The position numbers and the translations under genes are program-made. The notes beneath the pieces were generated by a model. That model was not told where the DNA came from and made no database searches. It saw only the letters and a list, made by a program, of their open reading frames with translations. A stretch of 64,000 nt of DNA from Fulvimarina endophytica (GTDB lineage: Bacteria; Pseudomonadota; Alphaproteobacteria; Rhizobiales; Rhizobiaceae): NCBI RefSeq assembly GCF_003403015.1, contig NZ_QURL01000008.1:1-64000 (forward strand). Reading direction: 5' to 3'. Positions within the stretch are counted from its first letter, which is position 1. Every line of letters begins with the position of its first letter. Shown here piece after piece: positions 1-8,282 of the stretch.

Positions 1-421
1 GAAAAGACGGCGGGCGCAAAAACACCTCCGGAAAAAACCCAGCCCGAGTACCCTCATCCCCCATAGGCCTCAAACGACGAGCCACCCCTCGCAACGCGCC
101 GGACAAGACAGGATACGGATTCGTACCAGCGCGAGGGCCATCAAGCCGAGACGTCAACGCGGCAGGCCCAGCTGAAGCCCAAGGCTCGGCGGAATGGGGA
201 AGGCTTAGGGGGAATAGGGAAGGGCGGACGAGGTCAGTAAAGGCGATCGCGATCGGGGAGGGTGAGGGCGATCGCGATCAGGGAGCGCGAGGCCGACGAG
301 GCAGCGCGAGGCCGACAAGGCAGCGCGAAACAGGTAATCGTCAGACAAGCCCTGCCATGACAAGGACGCGCACGATGGATTATGATCGCAATTGAGGGCA
401 AAATCCTTTTCGGCCGGGACG
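1..421. other. Gene-free left edge
   Basis: I see no convincing coding region here. Possible frames are short, arginine- and proline-rich and resemble no family. The only structure is the pair of short tandem repeats listed at 242-330. The stretch may be decayed DNA, because the next readable segment (422-799) looks like a broken gene. Confidence 0.5.
242..330. repeat. Two short tandem repeats
   Basis: A 19-base unit, GGCGATCGCGATCRGGGAG, occurs at 242-260 and 267-285. It is followed by a second 19-base unit, AGCGCGAGGCCGACRAGGC, at 284-302 and 303-321, with a partial third copy (AGCGCGA) to 328. The first unit contains the GCGATCGC palindrome. No function can be assigned; the repeats lie in a gene-poor stretch next to a probable pseudogene. 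Confidence 0.7.
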
Positions 422-799
422 ATGTTCTGGTTCCGCCGCAGAGCGCTCGAGCCGTTCGCGACGGCCGATCTCGCCCCGCTATTCGCGCCCGAGTGCGGGC
501 AGCTCGATGGCACGGCTGCCCATCCTGCCGAAAGGCGTTTCATTCATGTCGCCGAGACGCGAGGCTATGTGGCGCTCGCCGGCGAGACGCTTGAGGCTCT
601 TGCCGGATCGTCGCTTGCGAGCTCGATGCCGATCGCCTGCGCGCCCTCAACGCCGAGACTATGTGTCCGGAAGACAATCCCTATGTTTCGCCGATGCGGC
701 CGTTCTGGCAGCGTTATCCAAGCCTTTTCGAGACCTATGCGAGCCTGCGCCATATGATCTTCGCGGCGCCCCCGAGGCGCCTGCGGTCGCGGTCCCGCT
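422..799 (+). pseudogene. Frameshifted gene remnant, unknown family
   Basis: From ATG 422 one frame reads protein-like sequence (MFWFRRRALEPFATADLAP ... FIHVAETRGYVALAGETLEAL) to about 590. It then becomes nonsense, while the frame one base earlier becomes protein-like from about 595 to a stop near 797 (ELDADRLRALNAETMCPEDN, then WQRYPSLFETYASLRHMIF). The two halves join naturally with one frameshift. I do not recognise the family. A sequencing error is the alternative to real decay. Confidence 0.35.
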
Positions 800-845
800 A
801 GATCCCGCCCTATTAACGGGCGAGAACTTCCGGCTCTTTTCTGGC

Positions 846-892
846 GCACCGGATGGTCCTAAAATCTGAAAAGCTCGGAGGGCCTATGCTTC
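846..892. repeat. 47-base palindromic repeat, copy D (diverged)
   Basis: This has the same 47-base length and conserved ends (GCACCGGATGGTCC at the start, ATGCTTC at the end) as the copies at 12261, 34703 and 61981, but the middle is diverged. It lies 23 bases beyond the 3' end of the minus-strand methyltransferase gene. Confidence 0.5.
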
Positions 893-900
893 GGCCTCCG
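868..900 (-). terminator. Probable terminator of the 916-2334 gene
   Basis: On the minus strand the stem CGGAGGCC ... GGCCCTCCG (one bulged base, loop of 8) is followed by AGCTTTTC. It starts 16 bases after the stop codon of the methyltransferase gene. Its bases overlap repeat copy D, so the repeat may have supplied the terminator. Confidence 0.5.
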
Positions 901-915
901 GCGTCCGACGGTGTG

Positions 916-2334
916 TCAGGCCTCGGATTTGGCTGGACCCGATGCCGCGCCCCGACTTGCCCGGTCGGCTTCAGGATATTTGCGGGCGAGACTGTCGCTC
1001 GCGGACCGATCGACCGGCCAGCGAATAAGGTCCGTCTCCAGATGGCGGACCTTGCGGGCGTAGATATAGGCGTTTCCGTAACCGTGGTTGAACGGCATGT
1101 CGACGAAGGCGCCGCGCCGCTCTTCCGGATACAGCCAGATCCGGTTGACCATGCCGGCATTGATGATCTCGAAGCCGGTCTCGGGACCGAACAGGATTTT
1201 GAGCGCCTCGTCCGAGAAGCGCCAGAAATCGTTGGGGGTCTCGTGCAGGGGCCAGGTATGGGGCGTGCTCTGGAAGACCAGGCCGCCCGGCTTCAAGGCG
1301 CGGTTCACCGCGGCCGCGAACAGCCAGGGATAGGCCAGATGCTCCATGACCGAGAGTGAGAAGATCGCATCGACGCTTTCGGCGCCGATAAGGTCGTCGA
1401 GATAGTGGGCATCTCCGACCACGTCGACATGGTCGGAGGCGTGGATATCGACGCTGAGGAAGCGCCCGGCCTTCGGCATGTAGCGGCGCATGGCCTGGCT
1501 CGCATCGCCGACCACCCGGCCGCCGACCTCGACTACGGTCATCTTCGGATCGTCGGCCATGCGGACGAAATGCTTGAAGGAGATCGCCGCCTGGCTCTCC
1601 TCGCCGCCTTCGGCCGCCATGGCCTCGGTCATCGTCTCGTCCCACTGGTCGCGGCCGCCCCACGGGGTCGGCTCGAGATCGCCGCGCGGAAGGGTGAGGG
1701 GGAGGAGGATTGTCTCGCCCGCGCAGCGCCAGGTGATCCAGACGGGCGTTCCGGCGCGCCAGGAGAGATAGCCGGTAAAGCGCGAGCGATCCTCGCCGAG
1801 CGGTTCGATGTCGAGGCCGGCGCTGTCCTCACCGCAGACGAGGCGGGCGTCCTCGACTGAAGAGGACGAGCGTGCAATCTCGCCTTCCACGAAGAGACCG
1901 TTCTTGTCGCACCAGAACCGCCTGGCGATGACCGGTTCCTCGATCGCGGTCCGCTCCGAAAGGCACGGGATCGAGATCGGGTCGCGCCCCGTCCCGTTCA
2001 GCTTGTCGAAGGCTTCCCAGAGCGACCGGCTCGAATGCTCGTCGGCATCGAAGGCGACCGCCAGATCGAGGATCGTGCCGGGCTCGACCGGCATCGGTGT
2101 GAAGGAGATCGGCACGCTGTCGCCGAGACTGCTCTCCCGCAGGGACCAGGAGGCGCGCCGATTGGCGCCGCTCGCAGTATCGCGGATCAGGAGATCGATC
2201 TGTCCGGCCTCCTGCGGACGGCTTCCCAGCGGCAGTTCGATGCCGGCAAGGCTTGCGACATCGCACCGGAACCGTTCGGCGATCGCAAGACGGGGGTCGC
2301 TCTTGCGGGCGAAGACGGAGCGAAGTGAGACCAT
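916..2334 (-). CDS. SAM-dependent methyltransferase with N-terminal extension
   Basis: Protein of 472 aa. The C-terminal half is a class I methyltransferase domain: the SAM-binding segment reads VVEVGGRVVGDASQAMRRYM, then FLSVDIHASDHVDVVGDAH and the motif-IV region DAIFSLSVMEHLAYPW, followed by LKPGGLVFQSTPHTWPLHET. This pattern is common in methyltransferases of glycan gene clusters. The first ~230 residues resemble a sugar-binding or beta-sandwich region but match no family I can name. I chose ATG 2334 because the preceding possible residues are arginine/proline-rich and unlike protein. It is last in a minus-strand run with the RgpF-like and methyltransferase genes. Acceptor substrate unknown; a surface glycan is inferred from context. 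Confidence 0.75.
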   Translation of the reverse strand: MVSLRSVFARKSDPRLAIAERFRCDVASLAGIELPLGSRPQEAGQIDLLIRDTASGANRRASWSLRESSLGDSVPISFTPMPVEPGTILDLAVAFDADEHSSRSLWEAFDKLNGTGRDPISIPCLSERTAIEEPVIARRFWCDKNGLFVEGEIARSSSSVEDARLVCGEDSAGLDIEPLGEDRSRFTGYLSWRAGTPVWITWRCAGETILLPLTLPRGDLEPTPWGGRDQWDETMTEAMAAEGGEESQAAISFKHFVRMADDPKMTVVEVGGRVVGDASQAMRRYMPKAGRFLSVDIHASDHVDVVGDAHYLDDLIGAESVDAIFSLSVMEHLAYPWLFAAAVNRALKPGGLVFQSTPHTWPLHETPNDFWRFSDEALKILFGPETGFEIINAGMVNRIWLYPEERRGAFVDMPFNHGYGNAYIYARKVRHLETDLIRWPVDRSASDSLARKYPEADRASRGAASGPAKSEA

Positions 2335-2442
2335 GGTGGGATCCAGCCTGGTTGGGGAGCGATGTCGTCGAGGAAAGGCGGGAAAGGGCGGACGAAGAAG
2401 AGACGATCCCGGCGCCGGCCGCCGGGTCATGCCGCTTCGATA

Positions 2443-3495
2443 TCAGACCGTCCGGTTCTTCAGCGTCAGTTCGAGATGTTCGAGGATCATGTTGGTGTCG
2501 TAGTCGGAATTCGCCTCGACCACCGTTTCCCAGTAGTTGAGAAGGGGAATGCGGGCCGGGTTCTTCTGGAGGAGTTCGCGCTTGATGAACGGAAAGCCCA
2601 TCTTCGCGATCAGGTGATCCCAGAAGAAATGGGTGACGTTGAGCGGAACGCCCGCATCGATCGTCTTGTAGAGCTGGCGAACGAAAGCCTGGCGAACCGG
2701 ATCGAGCTTGTCGATGGCATCGCTTTCGACGACCGCGCGGACGAGATGGCGCGCGCAATCGCGATAGGCGAAGGCGGCCCGGCAGCGCATCCGGCCGCGC
2801 ATCATGGCGCGGGAGACGCCGACCTCGTAGCGGCGGATGACGAAGGTCTTCGACTGGACGTAGCGCACGCTCTTCCAGAAACGCGCGAAGGCGTCGGAGC
2901 GGATGGCGGCCGCGTGGAAGAGCATGAAATAGCTCTGCAGGTGGAAGTTGAAGTCCCAGCTGTCGGTCATGCCCCAGACATCGGCGTCCTCCGGGTTCAT
3001 CCGGTCGATCGTCGGTCCGAGATGGTGGATCGGGCCGTAGACGCTGTCGTTGACGAGGAGCAGGCGATCGAGTGCCTCAAGGTCGGGAATGAGATCGATC
3101 CCGTCCTTCCAGGCGCCGAAATCGTAGCCGACATTGCGGCGCTCCACGATGAGGGCCGAGATCTCCTCCAGACGCCCCACATCGCTTTCGTCGAGCGCTT
3201 CGGCATTGCTGACGAAGACGATCTCGAAGCCGATCGCGTGCAGCTGGTAGAGATAGTACATCAGGAAGTCGTGGACCCGGCCGCCCCGGTCGAAATGCAC
3301 GACGACGCAGACGTCGCGCGCGCCATTAAGAGACCGCGAGCCCGTGCGGACCCGGCGCACGAAGGGGCCCGTCCGCACGAAGCTCGCCAGATACATGAAC
3401 TGGGCGAAGCCGAGGCGCAGCCAGGTGGAGAACACCCGGAGAGGAACGCGCAGATAGAGGGGAAGACGGATCAGGGCCGTCAGCATTCTGAACAT
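2443..3495 (-). CDS. Rhamnan synthesis F (RgpF)-like protein
   Basis: Protein of 350 aa. It contains the RgpF-family core: DVCVVVHFDRGGRVHDFLMY, then FEIVFVSNAEALDE, RRNVGYDFGAWKDGI and LLLVNDSVYGPI, and later WGMTDSWDFNFHLQSYFM. In streptococci RgpF acts in rhamnose-glucose polysaccharide assembly; in Proteobacteria such proteins sit in O-antigen and surface-glycan clusters and are glycosyltransferase-like. ATG 3495 is preceded by GAGAGGCG at good spacing. The start lies 11 bases after the stop of the upstream methyltransferase, so the two are co-transcribed. The donor and acceptor sugars cannot be read from the sequence. Confidence 0.8.
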   Translation of the reverse strand: MFRMLTALIRLPLYLRVPLRVFSTWLRLGFAQFMYLASFVRTGPFVRRVRTGSRSLNGARDVCVVVHFDRGGRVHDFLMYYLYQLHAIGFEIVFVSNAEALDESDVGRLEEISALIVERRNVGYDFGAWKDGIDLIPDLEALDRLLLVNDSVYGPIHHLGPTIDRMNPEDADVWGMTDSWDFNFHLQSYFMLFHAAAIRSDAFARFWKSVRYVQSKTFVIRRYEVGVSRAMMRGRMRCRAAFAYRDCARHLVRAVVESDAIDKLDPVRQAFVRQLYKTIDAGVPLNVTHFFWDHLIAKMGFPFIKRELLQKNPARIPLLNYWETVVEANSDYDTNMILEHLELTLKNRTV

Positions 3496-3505
3496 GGGAC
3501 GCCTC

Positions 3506-5266
3506 TCACCTCGCCAGGCCGTAGTCGCGGGCGATCTTGAGCGCGTCCTCGGCGACGGCGGGATCGGGGGTGCCATAGGCCGCGTCGGGCGTCAGCAAGG
3601 GCTCCATGGCGGTCTTGCCGCGGGAGCGCTCGCGTGCCCTCAGCGCCGCCATGCCCTCGTGGTATCGCACCGCCCAGACGAAGGAGCCCGTCTCGTGGGG
3701 CCCGCCGTCCGCCATCCGGTCGAGACGCTCCCGGGCGCCCGCGAAATGGTTCATCGCGCGCTTGGGTGAATTGCGGTGGTTGAGCTCAAGGATCCCGAGG
3801 GCGAAACCTAGGGATACTCCGCGCTCGTCCTCCGTCAGATCCGAGGCCTCGATGCGCGGGGCAACTCGCTCGGCCGCCATGTGATGGCCTTCGCCCACAA
3901 GCCCGATGAAGACGTCGCGGCGCAGTTTGGCGAGAAGGGGCTCGGGCATGCGCTCGCCGAGAGGATCGGCCCCCACGGCGAGACGTTCGAGCGCGGCAGG
4001 AGCCTCGTCCGGGGACTTGCGGGCGTCAAAGGCCGTGGCATAGACGCGGGCACGCCAGCCGAGCTCCTCGGTCTCGCCATCGTCGGAGCCGATCGCTCTC
4101 AGGACCGCGCGAACGCGGTCGGAGGCCTTGGCGGCGGCGGCGAAGCGCGCGTGGGCCTCCTCGTCCCGGTTGCGGGCGAGCGCCAGCGTGCCGGTCATGT
4201 AGAGGAGAGTCGCGAGGTTGAAGGGATGGATGCGGTAGAGGTCGTCGAGCGAGCCGGGCAGCGGACCGTCGAGAGGCATGGTTTCGGGGGCGTCGAAATC
4301 GAGACCCCAGCGCGAGGCGAGCGTCGCGCGCACGGCCGCGATCGTGTCTTCGCAGGCATCGTAGTCGCCGGCATTGACGAGCTCCTTCAGGAGCCGGCCA
4401 TGCATGCCGAGCGAAAGGGCGCTGCCGGCCTCGGCGGATGCGGCGATGCGGGCAAGGTATTCGCGATAGGCCGTCCGGTCGAGCGGCCGGGTGAAATCGG
4501 CGTCACAGGTTCCGTGAGACGCCGCCGCGCGGAGCGAATGGCCCCAGTCGGCCACCACGACCCCCGCAAAGCCCGCACGCCTCAGGGCCGCTTCGAGCCC
4601 CTTCGGCGAATAGAGAACCACGTGATAGCCGGCACTCAGGAGCGGGGCGAGGGTCGCCGGGCTCGTCTCGGGGCGAACGGCATCGGCATTGGGCGTCGTC
4701 AGGAGAACGGTGCCGTTCCCTGTCAGATGAGCCGCGAGGACGGCGAGGAAGGGGTCGGGATCGGCGATATGCTCGATTACCTCGGAGGCCAGCATGAGAT
4801 CCACGGCCTCGCGCTCGTCCGCATTGTCGAGGGACAGATAGGTGGCATCGATCGATGAGCCGAGAAGCTCGCGTCCCAGACGCGCGGCCGGGCCCGGATC
4901 GATGCCATGGGCTTTCCAGCCGAGGATCTTCGACGCGAAATCGACCGAGAAGCCGAAGCCGCAGCCGATTTCCAGAAAGCGTTCGATGCCCTGATGGGGG
5001 ACGGCGTAGAGCGAGGCCAGCATCACGTCGATGCCCGCGCCCTGTTCCTGGTAGAAAGAGAGAGCGGCGTCGCCGCCCCACACGGTCTCGTAGGCCGGCT
5101 CCTTGAAATCGGCGAAGAAGGCGCTGCCGCAGGCCGCGCACCGCTCGAGCGTCAGCTCCTCGCGGGGCGGCAGGGCCGAACGGATCTTCAGGACCCGCTC
5201 TGTCTCCTGCGTCGCATGGCAGGCCGGGCAACGTCGTTCCGGTCCACGCCCTTCGAGCCATTCCAT
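3506..5266 (-). CDS. Class I methyltransferase with zinc-ribbon start and long helical tail
   Basis: Protein of 586 aa. The N-terminus has a CPAC ... CAAC zinc-ribbon-like pair, as in many Methyltransf_23/C-methyltransferase-type sugar methyltransferases. The SAM-binding loop is FLEIGCGFGFSVDFASK (residues ~100-116), with ASEVIEHIADPDPFL after it. After residue ~270 comes a long alpha-helical region rich in alanine and arginine, perhaps TPR-like, of unknown role. ATG 5266 was preferred over ATG 5281 because GAAGGA lies 8 bases before it. First gene of the minus-strand run 5266-916; likely modifies a glycan made by this cluster. Confidence 0.78.
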   Translation of the reverse strand: MEWLEGRGPERRCPACHATQETERVLKIRSALPPREELTLERCAACGSAFFADFKEPAYETVWGGDAALSFYQEQGAGIDVMLASLYAVPHQGIERFLEIGCGFGFSVDFASKILGWKAHGIDPGPAARLGRELLGSSIDATYLSLDNADEREAVDLMLASEVIEHIADPDPFLAVLAAHLTGNGTVLLTTPNADAVRPETSPATLAPLLSAGYHVVLYSPKGLEAALRRAGFAGVVVADWGHSLRAAASHGTCDADFTRPLDRTAYREYLARIAASAEAGSALSLGMHGRLLKELVNAGDYDACEDTIAAVRATLASRWGLDFDAPETMPLDGPLPGSLDDLYRIHPFNLATLLYMTGTLALARNRDEEAHARFAAAAKASDRVRAVLRAIGSDDGETEELGWRARVYATAFDARKSPDEAPAALERLAVGADPLGERMPEPLLAKLRRDVFIGLVGEGHHMAAERVAPRIEASDLTEDERGVSLGFALGILELNHRNSPKRAMNHFAGARERLDRMADGGPHETGSFVWAVRYHEGMAALRARERSRGKTAMEPLLTPDAAYGTPDPAVAEDALKIARDYGLAR

Positions 5267-5368
5267 GTTCGCATCCTTCATCCGTTTTGCCGAACCGGCA
5301 GGCGTTCGGCGTCGTCACGCAGCCCCGTGTCAGAAGCGACCCCCCGATGGCAAGTCGAACTTAACGTA

Positions 5369-5395
5369 AAGTCGGCAGGGCCCCGACTTTTTGAC
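5369..5395 (+). terminator. Orphan terminator-like hairpin
   Basis: The stem AAGTCGG ... CCGACTT (loop CAGGGCC plus one base) is followed by TTT and then G. It reads as a plus-strand intrinsic terminator. No plus-strand gene lies upstream of it, so it either ends an unannotated small RNA or is inactive. Confidence 0.4.
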
Positions 5396-5942
5396 GGGGT
5401 GTGCCGAGCCTCATCCACACTTCCGTTCCCTGCCGTGGGCCGCGACCGGGGCGAGGGGCCGCGAGGGACCATCAGGCGTCCCGAAGAAAGGCGAGTTCAC
5501 CAGGGACCGGCGGGAGCGGGGAGGCCGGCACGAGCGCCGGGAGTAAAATCGCTTCGATCATGCTCAAGGTCCCGAGATCGGATGGCGGCGCAAGGCGTGG
5601 CGCTTCATCGGCGGCCTGTCGGGCGCGGGCCCGTTCGCGCTCTTATAGGAGCCATTTGAGGGAAAGCAAAGGACGCGCCTTTCGCGCCCGCGCGCCCGGA
5701 ACGCGGGTCTCTTCCGGAAGGTGAAGCCCCGGGCTGGAAACCCGATCGCGAACGGTCTAGATCGCCAATCGATCCGGCCGCCTGATCCTTCGGGTCCGGC
5801 GGGCGGGCCGTGACCCGGCGCCGAACGGCGGTTCGGTCGCCGAACGCTCTGCCGTGGACATGATCTTGATGAAAGTCCGGTCATCCAAGCAAAGACGAAC
5901 TCGTTTGCCGAAATAAAAACAAGAACAGAATGCAATGGCAGG

Positions 5943-5969
5943 CCTTCCCCTTTGCGTGTAAAGGGAAGG
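5943..5969 (+). promoter_or_regulatory. Leader hairpin before the type I secretion operon
   Basis: CCTTCCCCTTT pairs with AAAGGGAAGG (10 base pairs, one bulged C) around the 6-base loop GCGTGT, ending 30 bases before the exporter start codon. It could be an operator or a 5'-UTR structure affecting translation. No terminator-type T run follows it. Confidence 0.4.
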
Positions 5970-5999
5970 TCTGAGAGACAGAAAAGCGAAGCGCGATCC

Positions 6000-8282
6000 A
6001 TGTCTTCCGTTCTCAAGGTCGTCGACCAAGCCAAGCCCGCCGAAACCGAAGGTCCTTCGGGCGATGGCCAGAAGGGGCAGGGGCATTTCGGCGGCACGTC
6101 CGGCCATCATACGGCCCTCCACGCCCTCTCCATGGCGGCCCGCCAGCGCGGCGTTCACATGTCCGTCGAGCAGCTCGTCCGCGACTACCGGATCGGCGAA
6201 GCGGAGGCGCCCAACGAGCTTCTGATGACGATCGCCAAGGATCATGGTCTGGAGGCGCGCGAGGTTCGTCTGAAATGGGCCCAGCTCGCCCGGCTTAAGG
6301 ACGCGCTTCCGGCTCTCCTGCGCCTTGAAACCGGGGCGACCCTCGTCATCGTCAGCTTCGAGCAGCGCGGCGGGCAGGACGTTGCGATCGTCAGGGATCC
6401 GACCGCGCCCTCGTCCCAGCCGGTGGCCATCGACGAGATCCGCATGGCCGCGGTCTGGACGGGTTCGGCCATTCTCCTGAAGCGGCATCCGGCCGGGACC
6501 ATGGAGACCCAGACCTTCGGCTGGGGCATGCTGATCCGCGAGTTCGTCCTGGAGCGCAAGATCTTCGGCAGCGTCGCGCTTTCGGCGCTGGTGCTCGCGC
6601 TGTTCGCGCTGGTGCCGCCGCTCCTGTTCATGGTGATCGTGAACAACGTGATGCTCTACCAGCGCATGTCGACGCTGGTGGTGCTTGCGACGGTCGTCGT
6701 GTTCTACCTGATCTTCGATACCGCCTTCGGCTATCTGAGGCGCTATCTGATCGCGGTCGGAACGGCCAAGATCGACGCGCGCCTCAACGTCTTCATCATG
6801 AACCGGATCCTCCGGCTGCCGATCGAATTGTTCGAGCGGATGCCCGTCGGCGACCTGTCCTATCGCATCACCCAGGTATTCCGGATCCGCAACTTCATCA
6901 CGGGAAGCCTGTTCAACACCCTTCTCGACAGCTTCGTCCTCATCTTCCTCCTTCCCGCCCTGTTCCTCATCAGCGCGCGGATGGCCTTCGCGGTCGTCGG
7001 CGTGGCGCTCGTCATGTGCCTGATCGTCGCCGCCTACATCCCGGCCATGGGCAAGGCCTATGGGCGCGTCATCCGGGCCGAAACGCGCAAGAACACGACG
7101 TTGATCGAATCCATCCACGGCATGCGCACCATCAAGTCCCTCGCCCTCGAAGGGCGCAAGCGGCAGGAATGGGACGAGCACGTGGCCGAGGCGGTGAAGG
7201 CCAACACGGATTTCCAGCTTCTGGGCAACCAGCCCCAGACGATGCTGAACCCGCTCGAAAAGCTCGTCTATTCGGGCTCGCTGCTGCTCGGCGCCGCCCT
7301 CGTCCTGACCGGGACCGAGCCGTTCCTCGCCGGCACGCTCATCTTCTTCGTCATGGTGGTGGGCCGCGCGGTGGCGCCGTTCATCCAGATCGCCAATCTC
7401 CTCCAGGAATATCAGGAGGTGAAAGGCGCGGTCGACATGGTCGGCTCGATCGTCAACGAGGCGCCCGAACGGCCCGACGGCATGGTGGGCTCGCGCCCGG
7501 TGATCAAGGGTCGCGTGACCTTCTCCGACGTGCGCTTCCGCTATCCGGGCGCGACCAGCTTCGCCCTCAACGGGGTCGATTTCGAGGCGAAGCAAGGCTC
7601 GGTCGTCGGCATCATGGGGCGCTCTGGCTCCGGCAAGACGACGGTCACGCGCCTGCTCCAGGGGCTCAACATGACCTATGAGGGCCTCATCAAGATCGAC
7701 GGCGTCGATCTGAAGGAGATCGACCTCTATCATCTGCGCTCCAATCTCGGCGTGGTGCTTCAGGACAACTTCCTGTTCCAGGGCACGATCCGCGAGAACA
7801 TCATGGCGGCCAAGCCCGACGCGACCCTCGAAGAGGTGACGGAAGCTGCCCGCATGGCCGGCGCCGAGGAGTTCATCGAGCGCCTTTCGCGCGGCTACGA
7901 CACCTTCATCGCCGAAGGATCGGCCAATCTGTCGGGCGGCCAGAAGCAGCGCATCGCCATCGCCCGCGCCCTGATCCTGAACCCTGCCGTCCTCATTCTC
8001 GACGAGGCGACCAGCGCGCTCGACCCGGACAGCGAGGCGATCGTCAACTCCAATCTTCGCAAGATCGCGAAGGGCCGGACCGTCATCGTCATTTCCCATC
8101 GCCTCAGTTCCCTGACAGACTGCGACCAGATTCTCGTGATGGAACGGGGACGGGTCGTCGACACCGGTCGACACGGCGATCTCCTGAACGAATCCGAAAT
8201 CTATCGCCAGCTCTGGTTCCAGCAAAACCGACATCTCGGCGGGACATCCCAGAATGAAACTGATCAATCGCAAGACGCCTAA
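6000..8282 (+). CDS. Type I secretion ABC exporter with C39-like domain
   Basis: Protein of 760 aa with HlyB architecture. Residues ~35-160 form a C39-peptidase-like domain, but the catalytic cysteine position is histidine (SGHHTALHALSMAA), so it should bind substrate and not cleave it. A six-helix membrane domain spans ~195-460. The ATPase carries Walker A GRSGSGKTT, signature LSGGQKQRIAIARA and Walker B LILDEATSAL. Such exporters move RTX-type proteins with uncleaved C-terminal signals straight to the outside, together with HlyD and TolC. ATG 6000 gives the expected N-terminus; the ribosome site is weak. The HlyD gene overlaps its end by 29 bases. The likely cargo is the RTX-like protein at 19976-20854. 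Confidence 0.92.
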   Translation: MSSVLKVVDQAKPAETEGPSGDGQKGQGHFGGTSGHHTALHALSMAARQRGVHMSVEQLVRDYRIGEAEAPNELLMTIAKDHGLEAREVRLKWAQLARLKDALPALLRLETGATLVIVSFEQRGGQDVAIVRDPTAPSSQPVAIDEIRMAAVWTGSAILLKRHPAGTMETQTFGWGMLIREFVLERKIFGSVALSALVLALFALVPPLLFMVIVNNVMLYQRMSTLVVLATVVVFYLIFDTAFGYLRRYLIAVGTAKIDARLNVFIMNRILRLPIELFERMPVGDLSYRITQVFRIRNFITGSLFNTLLDSFVLIFLLPALFLISARMAFAVVGVALVMCLIVAAYIPAMGKAYGRVIRAETRKNTTLIESIHGMRTIKSLALEGRKRQEWDEHVAEAVKANTDFQLLGNQPQTMLNPLEKLVYSGSLLLGAALVLTGTEPFLAGTLIFFVMVVGRAVAPFIQIANLLQEYQEVKGAVDMVGSIVNEAPERPDGMVGSRPVIKGRVTFSDVRFRYPGATSFALNGVDFEAKQGSVVGIMGRSGSGKTTVTRLLQGLNMTYEGLIKIDGVDLKEIDLYHLRSNLGVVLQDNFLFQGTIRENIMAAKPDATLEEVTEAARMAGAEEFIERLSRGYDTFIAEGSANLSGGQKQRIAIARALILNPAVLILDEATSALDPDSEAIVNSNLRKIAKGRTVIVISHRLSSLTDCDQILVMERGRVVDTGRHGDLLNESEIYRQLWFQQNRHLGGTSQNETDQSQDA

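Larger units (their letters stand above)
5267..5999. other. Intergenic region between divergent surface-glycan and secretion operons
   Basis: This 730-base gap must hold promoters for both the minus-strand methyltransferase run and the plus-strand type I secretion operon. I see no convincing protein-coding frame. It contains an orphan terminator-like hairpin (5369-5395) and, just before the exporter gene, an AT-richer stretch and a second hairpin (5943-5969). Confidence 0.6.

Noticed and set aside
5757..8273. Very long minus-strand open frame opposite the ABC exporter
   Set aside because: It mirrors the exporter gene, is rich in Asp/Glu/His/Arg with no family pattern, and the opposite strand has unmistakable ABC motifs. 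High GC content leaves long accidental frames.
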